The position numbers and the translations under genes are program-made. The notes beneath the pieces are model-generated. The model made no database searches. It saw only the letters and a program-made list of their open reading frames with translations, and had not been told where the DNA came from. From Hyphomicrobiaceae bacterium (GTDB taxonomy: Bacteria; Pseudomonadota; Alphaproteobacteria; Rhizobiales; Methyloligellaceae): 64,000 bases of DNA. The first letter of the stretch is position 1. Each line of letters starts with the position of its first letter. The DNA is taken from NCBI GenBank assembly GCA_028066055.1, contig JALCBY010000004.1:86402-150401 (forward strand), in the 5' to 3' direction. Positions 39,616 through 49,948 of the stretch are shown piece by piece.

Positions 39616-41118
39616 ATGGAACCGGCCCAGACCAACATCACAAACCTCGTCGAAGAGGACGAAGCGCCTTTTCGTGCCGCACCCCACAACATTGAAGCGG
39701 AGCAGGCACTTCTGGGCGCGATCCTCGTGAACAACGATGCCAGCGACAAGGTTTCGGGCTTTCTGCAGCCAAATCATTTCTTCGACCCCCTGCACGGCCG
39801 CATCTACGAAGCCGCGCTGAAACTCATTGCCGTAGGCAAGCGCGCGTCGCCGATTACACTCAAGACATTCTTCGAGCATGAGGAGCCGTTGAGCACCGAC
39901 CTGACGGTCCCGCAGTATCTCGGACGGCTTGCAGCCAACGCGACGACCGTCATCAATGCCGAGGACTATGGCCGCACGGTTTACGATCTTGCGATCCGGC
40001 GCGATCTCATTTTCATCGGCGAGGACATGGTGAACCTGGCCTACGATGCGCCGGTTGATGCCACGCCCTCGGCGCAGATCGAGGATGCGGAACAGCGGCT
40101 CTTTGAGCTCGCCGAAACAGGAAAGTATGGATCCGGATTCGAGGCCTTTACCTCCGCTCTCACCGACTCCATCGATATGGCGGCGAATGCCTATCGCCGC
40201 GATGGCGGCCTGAGCGGGATTGCTACCGGCTTTGCGGACCTCGACCACAAAATGGGCGGCTTGCAGCCGTCCGACCTGCTGATCATCGCCGGACGTCCGT
40301 CCATGGGCAAATCCGCCTTTGCGAGCAACATCGCCTTTCACGTGGCACACGCCTACAAGGCCGAACAGCGGCCCGATGGAAAGGAGGACGTTGTCGACGG
40401 CGCGGTTGTCGGCTTCTTCTCGCTCGAGATGTCGGCGGAACAGCTTGCAACCCGAATTGTCGCGGAGCAGGCGGCAATCCCGTCTGAACGCATTCGGCGG
40501 GGAAAGATCGACAAGGATGAGTTCGACCGTCTTGTCCAGGCCGCGCAGGATCTGCAGTCCCTGCCGCTTTACATCGACGAAACCGGCGGCATCTCCGTCG
40601 CCCAGCTCGCGGCTCGTGCACGAAAGCTGAAGCGACAGAAAGGGCTCGGCCTGATCATCGTCGACTATCTTCAGCTGCTGACAGGATCGACCCGCCGCGC
40701 GTCGGAAGGACGCGTTCAGGAAATCACCGAGATCACCACCCGGCTGAAAGCCCTGGCGAAGGAACTCAACGTGCCGATCATTGCGCTTTCGCAACTTTCG
40801 CGTCAGGTGGAGCAGCGCGAGGACAAGCGTCCTCAACTGGCCGATCTGCGTGAATCAGGTTCGATCGAGCAGGACGCGGACGTTGTCATTTTCATCTTCC
40901 GCGAAGAGTATTATGTTGAGCGGCGCCAACCGCGCGAAGGTACCGCCGAGCATTTGACCTGGCAGGATGAGATGCAGGCGGTGGAAGGTCTGGCCGAAGC
41001 CATCATTGCGAAGCAGCGTCACGGGCCCACAGGGACGGTACGCATGCAGTTCCAGGCCGACGTGACACGATTCAGCGATTTTGTGCCCGCAAGCCATCTG
41101 CCGGAGCGCATCGAGTAA
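39616..41118 (+). CDS. dnaB: Replicative DNA helicase DnaB
   Basis: Hexameric 5'-3' helicase at the replication fork, about 500 residues. The N-terminal DnaB domain (APHNIEAEQALLGAILVNN) is followed by the RecA-like motor with Walker A GRPSMGKSAFA, Walker B LGLIIVDYLQLL and the C-terminal RHGPTGTVRMQF. There is no intein insertion at the P-loop or elsewhere. ATG 39616 is preferred over in-frame GTG 39598; neither has a strong ribosome binding site. It follows rplI after 211 bases and precedes alr by 19. Confidence 0.95.
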   Translation: MEPAQTNITNLVEEDEAPFRAAPHNIEAEQALLGAILVNNDASDKVSGFLQPNHFFDPLHGRIYEAALKLIAVGKRASPITLKTFFEHEEPLSTDLTVPQYLGRLAANATTVINAEDYGRTVYDLAIRRDLIFIGEDMVNLAYDAPVDATPSAQIEDAEQRLFELAETGKYGSGFEAFTSALTDSIDMAANAYRRDGGLSGIATGFADLDHKMGGLQPSDLLIIAGRPSMGKSAFASNIAFHVAHAYKAEQRPDGKEDVVDGAVVGFFSLEMSAEQLATRIVAEQAAIPSERIRRGKIDKDEFDRLVQAAQDLQSLPLYIDETGGISVAQLAARARKLKRQKGLGLIIVDYLQLLTGSTRRASEGRVQEITEITTRLKALAKELNVPIIALSQLSRQVEQREDKRPQLADLRESGSIEQDADVVIFIFREEYYVERRQPREGTAEHLTWQDEMQAVEGLAEAIIAKQRHGPTGTVRMQFQADVTRFSDFVPASHLPERIE

Positions 41119-41137
41119 CAACGATCCGGCGCCCAAA

Positions 41138-42295
41138 ATGCCGTCTTCCAAAAATCCAGATCATCTGAACGACGCAAGCGAAACCGCCAACGCCGTGCTT
41201 GCGATCGACCTTGGCGCGCTGCAGGCGAACTATCGCAGCTTGAGCGCGCTGGCCGAGGGTGCGGAGTGCGCAGCCGTGGTGAAGGCGAACGCCTATGGCA
41301 CCGGCGAAAGCGAAGCCGTGCGCGCACTGGAACGCGCCGGATGCAGGACCTTCTTCGTCGCGACCTTCAAGGAAGCGGAGACAGTCCGGAGTGTCGCGCC
41401 CGATGCCACGGTCTATGTGCTCAACGGCGTGTATCGTGGCGCGGGTCCGGCGTTCGCCGCGGCCAGCGTCCGCCCTGTCCTTTCGAGCCTTCGGGAAATT
41501 GAGGATTGGGTGGAATTCTGCACACAGGTGGGCGAGGCGTGTCCCGCCGCAATCCAACTCGACACGGGCATGCATCGGCTGGGCCTCACGCGCGAGGAAG
41601 TGGACATGCTCGCGGGATCCCCCGACCTGCTCGATGCATTTTCCCCGGTTCTCGTCATGAGCCACCTGGCATGTGCCGACGAACCGGACCATCCGATGAA
41701 TGCGGATCAACTCAAGACATTCGAAGACCTCCGCGCGCTCCTGCCCGCCAAGCCCGCCTGTTTTGCCAATTCCGGCGGCATTCACCTCGGACCCGACTAT
41801 CATTTCGATATGGTGCGGGCGGGCTTCTCCATGTATGGCGGACGCGCGGTGGCCGGTCGTCAACCGCTTGCTCCGGTCGTCCAGTTGCATACCCGCATCG
41901 CGCAGATCCACGAAGCGCCGGCAGGACGAACCGTGGGTTATGGCGCGGCCCATACGCTGGGTCGTCCGACCAGGGTTGCCACGTTGACGCTCGGATATGC
42001 CGACGGGGTTTTTCGCTATCTGGGCGCACACGACACGAAGGCCGGCCTCACGGGATACATCGATGGCCACCCTGCCCCGGCGCTCGGGCGCGTGTCGATG
42101 GACCTGATCACATTGGATGTCACCAATATTCCCGAAGCCATCGCGCGCCGCGGTGCCTGGGTCGAGATCATCGGCCCCAATGTCAGCATCGATGATCTGG
42201 CCGATCAGGCGGGAACCATCGGCTACGAGATTCTCACCAGCCTTGGAAACCGCGCGGAGCGCGTTTATCTCGGCGGCGAGGCGGATACAGGCTGA
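41138..42295 (+). CDS. alr: Alanine racemase
   Basis: PLP enzyme that makes D-alanine for peptidoglycan, 385 residues. The PLP-binding lysine lies in VVKANAYGTG (about residue 49), the second catalytic tyrosine region is in LGYADGVFRY, and FSMYGGRAV follows the expected pattern. ATG 41138 was chosen because upstream in-frame codons fall inside dnaB. Its stop overlaps the radA start by one base (TGATG). The dnaB-alr-radA order is conserved in the class. Confidence 0.94.
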   Translation: MPSSKNPDHLNDASETANAVLAIDLGALQANYRSLSALAEGAECAAVVKANAYGTGESEAVRALERAGCRTFFVATFKEAETVRSVAPDATVYVLNGVYRGAGPAFAAASVRPVLSSLREIEDWVEFCTQVGEACPAAIQLDTGMHRLGLTREEVDMLAGSPDLLDAFSPVLVMSHLACADEPDHPMNADQLKTFEDLRALLPAKPACFANSGGIHLGPDYHFDMVRAGFSMYGGRAVAGRQPLAPVVQLHTRIAQIHEAPAGRTVGYGAAHTLGRPTRVATLTLGYADGVFRYLGAHDTKAGLTGYIDGHPAPALGRVSMDLITLDVTNIPEAIARRGAWVEIIGPNVSIDDLADQAGTIGYEILTSLGNRAERVYLGGEADTG

Positions 42296-43668
42296 TGGCC
42301 AAAGCGACCACAGCCTATGTTTGCCAGGAGTGCGGCGGCAGCACCGCGCAATGGGCCGGCAAATGTCCGAGCTGCGGTGCATGGAATACGCTCGTCGAAG
42401 AGGTTACCGGCGGACGCGGACCCGACGCGAAACCGCGCGGCGGCAAGGCCACGTCCCTTGAACCTCTTGACGCCGACGTGCCGGATGCACCACGCATTTC
42501 CAGCCGGATCGGCGAACTCGACCGGGTGGCAGGTGGCGGACTTGTTCCAGGCTCCGCCATTCTCGTCGGCGGCGATCCGGGCATCGGCAAGTCAACGCTT
42601 TTGCTGCAGGCGGCCGCGAAGCTGGCGTCAGCCGGGCACAAGACAATCTATTTTTCAGGCGAAGAAGCAACGGCCCAGGTGCGTTTGCGCGCCAAGCGGC
42701 TGGGGGTTGCGTCGGCACCGGTCGGTCTTGCGGCGGAGACGAGCCTCGCCAACATTCTCAAAACCCTGGGCGACAAGAAAAACGCGCCCGACCTGGTCAT
42801 CATCGATTCGATCCAGACGCTGTGGTCGGATCTGCTGGAATCCGCGCCGGGCACGGTGGCGCAGGTGCGGGCATGCTCGCAAGCCCTGGTGCGTCACGCC
42901 AAGCGTTCAGGTTCGGCGTTGATTCTCGTGGGCCACGTGACAAAGGACGGGCAGATCGCCGGACCGAAAGTGGTCGAGCATATGGTCGACACGGTGCTGT
43001 ATTTCGAAGGTGACGGCGCACATCAGTACCGCATTCTGCGCGCGGTCAAGAACCGATTCGGACCCGCCGACGAAATCGGCGTGTTCGAAATGCGCGGTGA
43101 CGGTCTGCAGGAAGTTGCCAATCCGTCCGAGCTGTTCCTCGGCGACCGCGACACGGTCAGTTCGGGCGCGGCGGTTTTTGCCGGAATGGAAGGCACGCGT
43201 CCGGTGCTGGTGGAGATGCAGGCGCTTGTCGCCCCCTCCCCGCTCGGGACGCCGCGCCGCGCGGTCGTGGGGTGGGACTCCAGCCGGCTTGCCATGATCC
43301 TGGCGGTGCTGGAGGCGCGGTGCGGTCTTGTACTCGGCACCCACGATGTCTACCTGAACGTGGCCGGAGGCCTGAAGATCACGGATCCCGCCGCCGATCT
43401 GGCGGTCGCAGCCGCCCTCGTTTCGTCGTTTTCTGGTGCTGCGCTTGATCCGGGCAATATTTTTTTCGGGGAGGTCTCTCTCTCCGGGGGCGTGCGTCCC
43501 GTCGGTCATATGGCGTCGCGGCTGAAGGAAGCGGAGAAGCTTGGTTTTGCGAGCGCGTCCGTTCCCGCGAAGCTTGGCTCGGACGCAAAGGAATCGGGGT
43601 TGCAACTTGAGTATGTTGCGCATTTGTCGGAGCTGACGGACAAATTGATGCCACAGGGGCAATCCTGA
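42295..43668 (+). CDS. radA: DNA repair protein RadA (Sms)
   Basis: RecA-like branch migration ATPase involved in recombination intermediates, 457 residues. The N-terminal zinc finger has CQECGG and CPSCGAW (four Cys within the first 30 residues). The ATPase core has Walker A GGDPGIGKST, the RadA-specific KNRFGPADEIGVFEM, and a C-terminal Lon-protease-like domain (DLAVAAALVSSFSG, GEVSLSGGVRPV). The start overlaps the alr stop by one base. Confidence 0.96.
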   Translation: MAKATTAYVCQECGGSTAQWAGKCPSCGAWNTLVEEVTGGRGPDAKPRGGKATSLEPLDADVPDAPRISSRIGELDRVAGGGLVPGSAILVGGDPGIGKSTLLLQAAAKLASAGHKTIYFSGEEATAQVRLRAKRLGVASAPVGLAAETSLANILKTLGDKKNAPDLVIIDSIQTLWSDLLESAPGTVAQVRACSQALVRHAKRSGSALILVGHVTKDGQIAGPKVVEHMVDTVLYFEGDGAHQYRILRAVKNRFGPADEIGVFEMRGDGLQEVANPSELFLGDRDTVSSGAAVFAGMEGTRPVLVEMQALVAPSPLGTPRRAVVGWDSSRLAMILAVLEARCGLVLGTHDVYLNVAGGLKITDPAADLAVAAALVSSFSGAALDPGNIFFGEVSLSGGVRPVGHMASRLKEAEKLGFASASVPAKLGSDAKESGLQLEYVAHLSELTDKLMPQGQS

Positions 43669-43797
43669 GGGAGTGTCCGTTCACAGCACTTGAGTTCGAT
43701 GCGGGATACGCTTATGAGCTTGTTGCCATTTCCTGTTCGTACAGCCTAGAACACTGGGAATCGTGTTAGATTTCAGACTGCCGAAAGGACACTGCAC

Positions 43798-44478
43798 ATG
43801 CCGTTTTCCTGGCTCGACGTCATCCTCGCCGTGATCATGCTTCTCTCAGGCTTTCTCGCCATGTTGCGCGGACTGACCCGTGAAGTCCTTTCCATTCTTT
43901 CCTGGGCGCTTGCCGCCGTCGCGACCCTCTTCTTCTTTCCGATGTATCAGGCGCAGGCCAGGGAGTATCTTGAACCCCCGCTGCTTGCCGACGCGGTGCT
44001 CGCCGGCGGTATCTTTCTCGTTGTGCTGATCGTCGTTAGTCTGATCACCGTGCGCATTTCGGACAGCGTGCTCGACAGCCGCATCGGCGCACTCGATCGA
44101 TCGCTCGGGTTTCTGTTCGGACTGGCGCGCGGCCTTGTGCTCGTGGTGATCGCCTACCTCTTCTTCACCTGGCTTGTGCCCGAAGACACCCAGCCGGAAT
44201 GGATCAAGACCGCGCGCTCGCTGCCGATACTGAAGGAAACCGGCGCCGCGATCGTCTCGCTTCTGCCTGAGGACCCCGCATCCGCCATTCCGGGCATCGG
44301 CAAGGAGCCCGACGCGACCCCACCACAATCGCCTCAATCACCGCAGTCCCCGCAACAGACGCCACCGGCGCAACAAACGCCGCCTGCCAATCCGGACCAA
44401 CGCTCAAGTGTTGATAACGGGTCGCGTGTGGCAGTGATTTCCAAACCTTTTCATGGTATGAGTCCCCCGTCTCGCTAA
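43798..44478 (+). CDS. CvpA family membrane protein
   Basis: Colicin V production-type membrane protein, 226 residues with four helices (about 5-25, 30-48, 65-85 and 105-125) and the family pattern DVILAVIMLLSGFLAMLRGLTREVL at the N-terminus (split over residues 6-30). The C-terminal 75 residues are cytoplasmic or periplasmic and rich in Pro, Gln and Ser (repeated QSPQSPQ, QQTPPAQQTPP). In many proteobacteria cvpA directly precedes purF, as it does here after 16 bases. The molecular function is not settled. Confidence 0.88.
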   Translation: MPFSWLDVILAVIMLLSGFLAMLRGLTREVLSILSWALAAVATLFFFPMYQAQAREYLEPPLLADAVLAGGIFLVVLIVVSLITVRISDSVLDSRIGALDRSLGFLFGLARGLVLVVIAYLFFTWLVPEDTQPEWIKTARSLPILKETGAAIVSLLPEDPASAIPGIGKEPDATPPQSPQSPQSPQQTPPAQQTPPANPDQRSSVDNGSRVAVISKPFHGMSPPSR

Positions 44479-44494
44479 CGATGTGAGAACTGCC

Positions 44495-45970
44495 GTGCCT
44501 CAAGAAATTGCGAAGCCTGAACACGCCAGACCCGATTATGACAGTGGCCTGCGCGTCGCCTGCGGTGTTTTCGGTATCTTCAAACACGAGGATGCCGCCG
44601 CGCTGACCGCACTCGGGCTGCACGCGCTGCAGCACCGCGGCCAGGAGTCCGCCGGAATCGTTGCCTTCGACGGCAGCCACTATAATACCGAGCGGCGCAT
44701 CGGCCTGGTCGGCGATCATTTCACCAAGGAATCCGTTATCTCGCGGTTGAAAGGCGACTATGCCATCGGGCACGTCCGCTATTCGACGACGGGCGAGACG
44801 GCAACCCGCAACATCCAACCGCTCTTCTCCGACCTGGACGCAGGCGGCTTTGCGCTCTGCCACAACGGCAACCTCACCAATGCCCTCACCCTGCGCAAAC
44901 AGCTCATCAAGAAAGGGGCGATCTTCCAGTCGACCACCGACACCGAAGTCATCACCCATCTGGTGGCGCGCAGCGGCAAACGGCTTTTCGTGGAACGGTT
45001 CATCGATGCGCTGCTCCAGATCGAGGGCGGCTATGCGCTTGTCGGCATGACCAACAAGAAGCTGGTCGGCGCGCGTGATCCGCTCGGCATTCGCCCGCTG
45101 GTGCTCGGCGAACTCGACGGATCCTACGTCCTGGCGTCTGAGACCTGCGCCTTCGACATCATCGGCGCGAAATTCCTGCGCGAGATCGACAATGGCGAAG
45201 TGGTCATCATCACCAAAGACGGCCTTGAGAGCCATCGGCCCTTCCCCAAAAGCGCGCCGCGCCCATGCATCTTCGAGTATATCTACTTCGCCCGCCCTGA
45301 CTCCATCATCGGCGGGCGTTGCGTTTACGAGATCCGCAAGGAGATGGGCAAGCAGCTTTCCCGTGAATCGGGTGTTGACGCCGATGTGGTGATTCCGGTT
45401 CCCGACTCGGGCGTCCCCGCGGCCATCGGCTATGCCCAGGAGTCGGGCATTCCCTTCGAGCTTGGCATCATCAGGAACCACTATGTGGGCCGCACCTTCA
45501 TCGAGCCGGAACAGCGCATTCGCGCGCTCGGCGTACGCCTGAAGCACAGCGCGACGCGCTGCGAGATCGAAGGCAAGCGCGTGGTCATGATCGATGATTC
45601 CATCGTGCGCGGAACGACGTCGGTCAAGCTGGTACGGATGATGTATGAGGCCGGTGCGAAAGAAGTGCACATGCGCATTGCCAGCCCGCCGATCACCCAT
45701 CCGGATTTCTACGGGATCGATACGCCGGACCAGGAAAAGCTGCTGGCGGCGACTCACGACCTGCAAAGCATGTGCGACTATATCGGTGCGGGCTCGCTTG
45801 CCTTTCTGTCGGTCGAGGGCATCTACAAGGCGATGGGTTACGAGAAGCGTAATCCGGACGTGCCGCAGTTCACCGATCATTGCTTCACCGGCGACTATCC
45901 GACGCGCCTGCGCGACCGCGAAGGTCCCGACCTGCAACGCCAGCTCTCGCTGCTTGCCGAGGTCGGCTAG
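44495..45970 (+). CDS. purF: Amidophosphoribosyltransferase
   Basis: First committed enzyme of purine synthesis, converting PRPP and glutamine to phosphoribosylamine. About 490 residues. The glutaminase domain starts with the nucleophilic cysteine in ACGVFGIF after a short propeptide-like N-terminus; the phosphoribosyltransferase part has the PRPP loop VVMIDDSIVRGTTS and DSGVPAAIGYAQ. The start is uncertain: GTG 44495 has GAGAA upstream, while GTG 44483 would add four residues. It follows cvpA closely. Confidence 0.95.
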   Translation: MPQEIAKPEHARPDYDSGLRVACGVFGIFKHEDAAALTALGLHALQHRGQESAGIVAFDGSHYNTERRIGLVGDHFTKESVISRLKGDYAIGHVRYSTTGETATRNIQPLFSDLDAGGFALCHNGNLTNALTLRKQLIKKGAIFQSTTDTEVITHLVARSGKRLFVERFIDALLQIEGGYALVGMTNKKLVGARDPLGIRPLVLGELDGSYVLASETCAFDIIGAKFLREIDNGEVVIITKDGLESHRPFPKSAPRPCIFEYIYFARPDSIIGGRCVYEIRKEMGKQLSRESGVDADVVIPVPDSGVPAAIGYAQESGIPFELGIIRNHYVGRTFIEPEQRIRALGVRLKHSATRCEIEGKRVVMIDDSIVRGTTSVKLVRMMYEAGAKEVHMRIASPPITHPDFYGIDTPDQEKLLAATHDLQSMCDYIGAGSLAFLSVEGIYKAMGYEKRNPDVPQFTDHCFTGDYPTRLRDREGPDLQRQLSLLAEVG

Positions 45971-46012
45971 CGCATCGCCGCTCGATCCGTTTCAATCCGC
46001 ACATCCGAAACC

Positions 46013-46723
46013 ATGCCTGAACAACGCCTGAAAGACCGCACCGCCCTTGTCACGGGTGCATCGCGAGGAATTGGCCGTGCCGTGTCGCTTGCCTTCGCAC
46101 GGGAGGGCGCGCACGTGCTTGCCGTGGCGCGCAGCACCGGGGCGCTTGAAGAACTCGACGACGAGATTCAGGCACTCGGCGGGACCGCCACCCTCCTCCG
46201 CCTCAACCTCAGCCACGGGCCGAAGGTCGATGCCCTGGGTCCGACGCTCTTCGACCGCTGGCAGAAACTCGACATCCTTGTCGGTAACGCCGGTGTTCTG
46301 GGGCCGCTCTCTCCGCTGGGTCACGTATCGGAAAAGGACTGGAATGACGTCCTGAACATCAACGTCACCGCCAACTGGCGTCTGATCCGCACGCTCGACC
46401 CATTGCTCAGAAAATCCGACGCCGGACGCGCCATATTCGTCACGTCCGGTGCAGCCAAGAAATGCCGCGCATACTGGGGGCCTTATTCGGTATCGAAAGC
46501 CGCCCTCGAAGCGCTGGTGCGAACCTACGCGTCGGAGGTTGAGAATACGCCTGTGCGCGCCAACCTGGTGAACCCCGGACCGGTGGCCACGGCGATGCGC
46601 GCAAAGGCCATGCCCGGCGAAGACCCCGCGACCATTCCCCAGCCGGACGATCTCGCCGAAACCTTTGTGAGGCTTGCCCTGCCCACCTGTACGGACACCG
46701 GCAAAGTCTTCGATTTTCAGTAA
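46013..46723 (+). CDS. SDR family NAD(P)-dependent oxidoreductase
   Basis: Classical short-chain dehydrogenase/reductase of 236 residues. Cofactor motif TGASRGIGRAVSLAF (about 14-28), VGNAGVLGPL (the NAG motif), catalytic Ser in VTSGAAKK and YSVSKAALEAL (YxxxK). The substrate is not predictable from sequence. It follows purF by 42 bases on the same strand, an arrangement found in other alphaproteobacteria, and converges with the MBL gene over 15 bases. Confidence 0.88.
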   Translation: MPEQRLKDRTALVTGASRGIGRAVSLAFAREGAHVLAVARSTGALEELDDEIQALGGTATLLRLNLSHGPKVDALGPTLFDRWQKLDILVGNAGVLGPLSPLGHVSEKDWNDVLNINVTANWRLIRTLDPLLRKSDAGRAIFVTSGAAKKCRAYWGPYSVSKAALEALVRTYASEVENTPVRANLVNPGPVATAMRAKAMPGEDPATIPQPDDLAETFVRLALPTCTDTGKVFDFQ

Positions 46724-46738
46724 GTTATTGCCGCGATC

Positions 46739-47539
46739 TCAGCTTTCAGCCTCAAACACCATCCCGTCATAGGCTGGCTCGACATGGCCCGGCAATTCGC
46801 GCCGGAGCGCGTCATAGTCGAGATCGGTATGCATATGGGTCAGGATGGCCCGCTTCGGCTTGACCTGCTCGATCGCGGCAAGGGATTCCTCAAGGCTGTA
46901 GTGGCTCGGATGAGGCGTCAGCCGCAAGGCATCGACAATCCAGACGTCGAGATCCTCTAGGAATTTATACGCTTCTTCCGGTAAGGATTTGATATCGCAG
47001 GAATAAGCGACATTACCAAAGCGATAGCCGACTGACATGATTTCCCCGTGGTCCTGAGGGTATGGGATCACTTTAACTCCACCGCCTTTCCCCTCTATAT
47101 CAAATGCTTCCCCGATTTTTATAAGATTCATGTTGAGGATAGGTGGATAGGAACTGCCGGGCTTCGACCGAAAACAATAGGAAAAACGGCCCTTGAGCGC
47201 ATTGCCCGTCGGCTCATCACAGTAGACTTCGACCCGCTGCCGTCCGTTGATGGCAACGACACGCAAATCGTCGATGCCATGGGTGTGGTCGGCATGGTCG
47301 TGCGTGTAGAGAACGCCGTCGACCCACGACACATTCGCTCTGAGAAGCTGCTGTCTCAGATCGGGCGACGTATCGATCAGGATCGTGGTTTTGCCTTGTG
47401 CTCCCACCTGCTCAACGAGAAAGGAACAGCGCAGGCGGGCGTTCCTTTCGTTGGCCGGATCGCAGTTTCCCCAGTCGCCCCCGATCCGGGGAACGCCGCC
47501 TGACGTACCGCAGCCGAGAAACGTAAATTTGAGGGTCAT
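46739..47539 (-). CDS. MBL-fold metallo-hydrolase (PhnP-like)
   Basis: Metallo-beta-lactamase-fold hydrolase, 266 residues, with the metal motif THDHADHTHGIDDLR (HxHxDH) at about residue 80 and the N-terminal FLGCGTSGGVPRIGGDWG common to the PhnP/phosphodiesterase-like subgroup. The downstream ligands PHPSHYSLEE and LTHMHTDLDY are present. The substrate is unknown; no phosphonate genes are nearby. Its start overlaps the tatD stop by four bases, placing it last in the metG-tatD operon. Confidence 0.88.
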   Translation of the reverse strand: MTLKFTFLGCGTSGGVPRIGGDWGNCDPANERNARLRCSFLVEQVGAQGKTTILIDTSPDLRQQLLRANVSWVDGVLYTHDHADHTHGIDDLRVVAINGRQRVEVYCDEPTGNALKGRFSYCFRSKPGSSYPPILNMNLIKIGEAFDIEGKGGGVKVIPYPQDHGEIMSVGYRFGNVAYSCDIKSLPEEAYKFLEDLDVWIVDALRLTPHPSHYSLEESLAAIEQVKPKRAILTHMHTDLDYDALRRELPGHVEPAYDGMVFEAES

Positions 47540-48336
47540 GCGGCCGCATGCCCCCCGGGACGCGTCGCCCTGTCGAACAGGTGGAAGAAATTGTCGGTGG
47601 TGGCGGCCGCGAGTTCATCCCTGGAAACGCTTTTGACCTCGGCCAGTTTCGCCGCCGTGTGCACCACATTGGCCGGCTCGTTCTTCCGGCCCCGCATGGG
47701 TTCAGGCGAAAGGTAGGGGGCATCTGTTTCAACGAGGAGCCGGTCGAGGGGAACGCTTGCTGCGATCTCACGCAACTCATCGGATTTCTTGAAGGTCAGA
47801 ACGCCGGAAAAGGAAATATACAGGCCGAGGTCGAGCCCGCGCCGTGCAAGCTCCGGTCCCGCGGTGAAGCAATGCAGGACGGCCTTGAACGGCCCCTTCT
47901 CCATCTCTTCCTCCAGAATTTGTGCCGTATCCTCGTCCGCGTCGCGGGTGTGGATGACGAGCGGAAGGCCCGTATTCCGGGCCGCGGCGATATGCCGGCG
48001 GAACCCTGCGGCCTGATCCTCGCGGGGTGCATTATCGTGAAAGTAATCAAGCCCCGCCTCGCCGATGGCAACCACCTTCGATCTTTCAGACAGCGCAACG
48101 ATTTCGTCGAGCGAGACATCGCGTTCCTCGTCCGCATTGTGCGGATGGGTGCCAACGGAACAGAAAATATTGTCATGCGCCTCGGCGATGGCATGTATCT
48201 GCTCGAACCGGCGCACACGCGTGCAGATCGTCACGAGCGTTCCGATGTCGGCGTTGCGCGCCCGCGCAAGCACGTCTTCCAGCTGATCGGAGAGGTGCGG
48301 AAAATCCAGATGGCAATGGCTGTCGACAAGCATCAC
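47536..48336 (-). CDS. TatD family metal-dependent DNase/hydrolase
   Basis: Amidohydrolase-fold protein of the TatD family, 266 residues. Metal ligands are visible in DSHCHLDFP (residues 5-13), [38 protein letters not shown] and [13 protein letters not shown]. Family members act as 3'-5' DNases or in quality control; the substrate here is not known. It overlaps both neighbours by four bases (metG upstream, MBL downstream). metG-tatD-MBL is a conserved trio. Confidence 0.92.
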   Translation of the reverse strand: MMLVDSHCHLDFPHLSDQLEDVLARARNADIGTLVTICTRVRRFEQIHAIAEAHDNIFCSVGTHPHNADEERDVSLDEIVALSERSKVVAIGEAGLDYFHDNAPREDQAAGFRRHIAAARNTGLPLVIHTRDADEDTAQILEEEMEKGPFKAVLHCFTAGPELARRGLDLGLYISFSGVLTFKKSDELREIAASVPLDRLLVETDAPYLSPEPMRGRKNEPANVVHTAAKLAEVKSVSRDELAAATTDNFFHLFDRATRPGGHAAA

Positions 48337-49892
48337 GACGCCGCTTCTTCCGGCTCTACATAGCGTGGGAAGACAGGCTCGGGCTTCGGCAAGAGAGCGC
48401 CGGGCTGAAGCCGCGCGGCATCGCCGAGCCGGGCAAAGTCGCGCGCATCCTCAGGCACGCCAAGCAGATCGAGAATTCTGCCCGCGGACTCCGGCATCAC
48501 GGGTTGCACGAGAATGGCGATCTCGCGAACGGTTTCGGCGGTGACGTAAAGAACGGTATTCATTCTTTCCGGATCGGTCTTTTTCAGCGCCCACGGTTCG
48601 GCATTCGCAAAATAGCGGTTGGCGTCGGCGACGACCTGCCAGATCGCCTCGACCGCGCGGTGGATCGCCTGTCTGTCCATGGCCTCGCGGGCCGCCTCAA
48701 GAATGGCATCAGCCGCCGCGAGCAGTTGCTTGTCGTCATCGGTAAAATCGCCGGGCCCGGGAACCTTCCCGTCGCAGTTCTTTGCGATCATCGACAGGGA
48801 CCGCTGAGCCAGGTTGCCGAAATCATTGGCCAGATCGGCGTTGATACGATTGACGATCGCGTCATGGCTGTAGTTGCCGTCGCGCCCGAACGGAACTTCC
48901 CGCAAAAGGAAATAACGCAGCGGATCGACACCGTAGTGATCGGCGAGAGCAAACGGGTCGATCACGTTGCCGACCGACTTCGACATCTTTTCACCGCGGT
49001 TGAACAGGAAACCGTGCGCGAAAACGCGCTTCGGCAACGCTACACCTGCCGACATGAGAAACGCCGGCCAGTAAACCGCGTGAAAGCGGATGATGTCCTT
49101 GCCGATGATGTGCGCGTCGGCCGGCCAGAATTTCCTGAAGCTCTCCGAATCCTCATCCGGGAAACCGACGCCGGTGATGTAATTGGTCAGCGCGTCCACC
49201 CACACATACATGATGTGGCGCTCGTCCTCCGGCACCTTGACGCCCCAGTCGAAGGTGGTTCGCGAAATGGACAAGTCCTGAAGGCCGCGCTCGACGAAGG
49301 ACACCACTTCGTTCCGCCGCACGTCCGGTCCGATGAACTCCGGATGCGCCTTGTAGTGATCCAGCAACTTGTCCTCATACCCGCTCAACCGGAAGAAGTA
49401 GCTTTCCTCCTCGACCCATTCGACCGGCGTGCCCTGCGGCGAAAGCTTTTCGCCGCCTTCTCCTTCGCTCAGCTCGCTCTCATCGTAATAGGCTTCATCG
49501 CGCACGGAGTACCAGCCCGAGTAGGTGTCGAGATAGATATCGCCGTTGGCCGCCATGCGTTTCCAGATTTCAATACTGGCGGCGATATGGCGATCCTCAC
49601 GCGTACGGATGAAGTCGTCGTTGGAACAGTTGAGACGCGCGCACATCTCCCGGAACAGCGGCGTGTTCCTGTCGGCCAGCTCCGCTGTGGAAATCCCCTG
49701 ATCCCGCGCCGTCTTGACCATCTTGAGGCCATGCTCGTCGGTGCCGGTCAGGAAAAAGACATCATACCCGTCAAGGCGTTTGAACCGCGCAAGCGCGTCT
49801 GTTGCGATGGCCTCGTAGGCATGCCCGATATGCGGTTCGCCGTTGGGATAGGAAATCGCGGTTGTAATGTAAAAGGCGGGTTTGTCGCCCAT
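48333..49892 (-). CDS. metG: Methionyl-tRNA synthetase
   Basis: Class I synthetase charging tRNA-Met, 519 residues from ATG 49892 ([18 protein letters not shown]). HIGH appears in [15 protein letters not shown] in [10 protein letters not shown], and the anticodon-binding domain occupies about 360-500. No zinc knuckle cysteines and no C-terminal tRBD are present, consistent with the short alphaproteobacterial form. The frame stays open 62 codons upstream but that segment is Arg/Ser-rich and unlike the family. It follows holB by 56 bases. Confidence 0.96.
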   Translation of the reverse strand: MGDKPAFYITTAISYPNGEPHIGHAYEAIATDALARFKRLDGYDVFFLTGTDEHGLKMVKTARDQGISTAELADRNTPLFREMCARLNCSNDDFIRTREDRHIAASIEIWKRMAANGDIYLDTYSGWYSVRDEAYYDESELSEGEGGEKLSPQGTPVEWVEEESYFFRLSGYEDKLLDHYKAHPEFIGPDVRRNEVVSFVERGLQDLSISRTTFDWGVKVPEDERHIMYVWVDALTNYITGVGFPDEDSESFRKFWPADAHIIGKDIIRFHAVYWPAFLMSAGVALPKRVFAHGFLFNRGEKMSKSVGNVIDPFALADHYGVDPLRYFLLREVPFGRDGNYSHDAIVNRINADLANDFGNLAQRSLSMIAKNCDGKVPGPGDFTDDDKQLLAAADAILEAAREAMDRQAIHRAVEAIWQVVADANRYFANAEPWALKKTDPERMNTVLYVTAETVREIAILVQPVMPESAGRILDLLGVPEDARDFARLGDAARLQPGALLPKPEPVFPRYVEPEEAAS

Positions 49893-49948
49893 GGCATAGT
49901 GTGCGGTTGTCTGGCTCGTCCGGGAACTTGATCGGCGTCCGGTCGAGC

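Noticed and set aside
39616-41118. Possible intein in DnaB, a frequent insertion target
   Set aside because: The protein is of normal length and the P-loop and other motifs are continuous.
48027-49931. A 634-codon plus-strand open frame opposite metG
   Set aside because: Antisense to methionyl-tRNA synthetase with intact HIGH and KMSKS motifs; no protein-like signals of its own.
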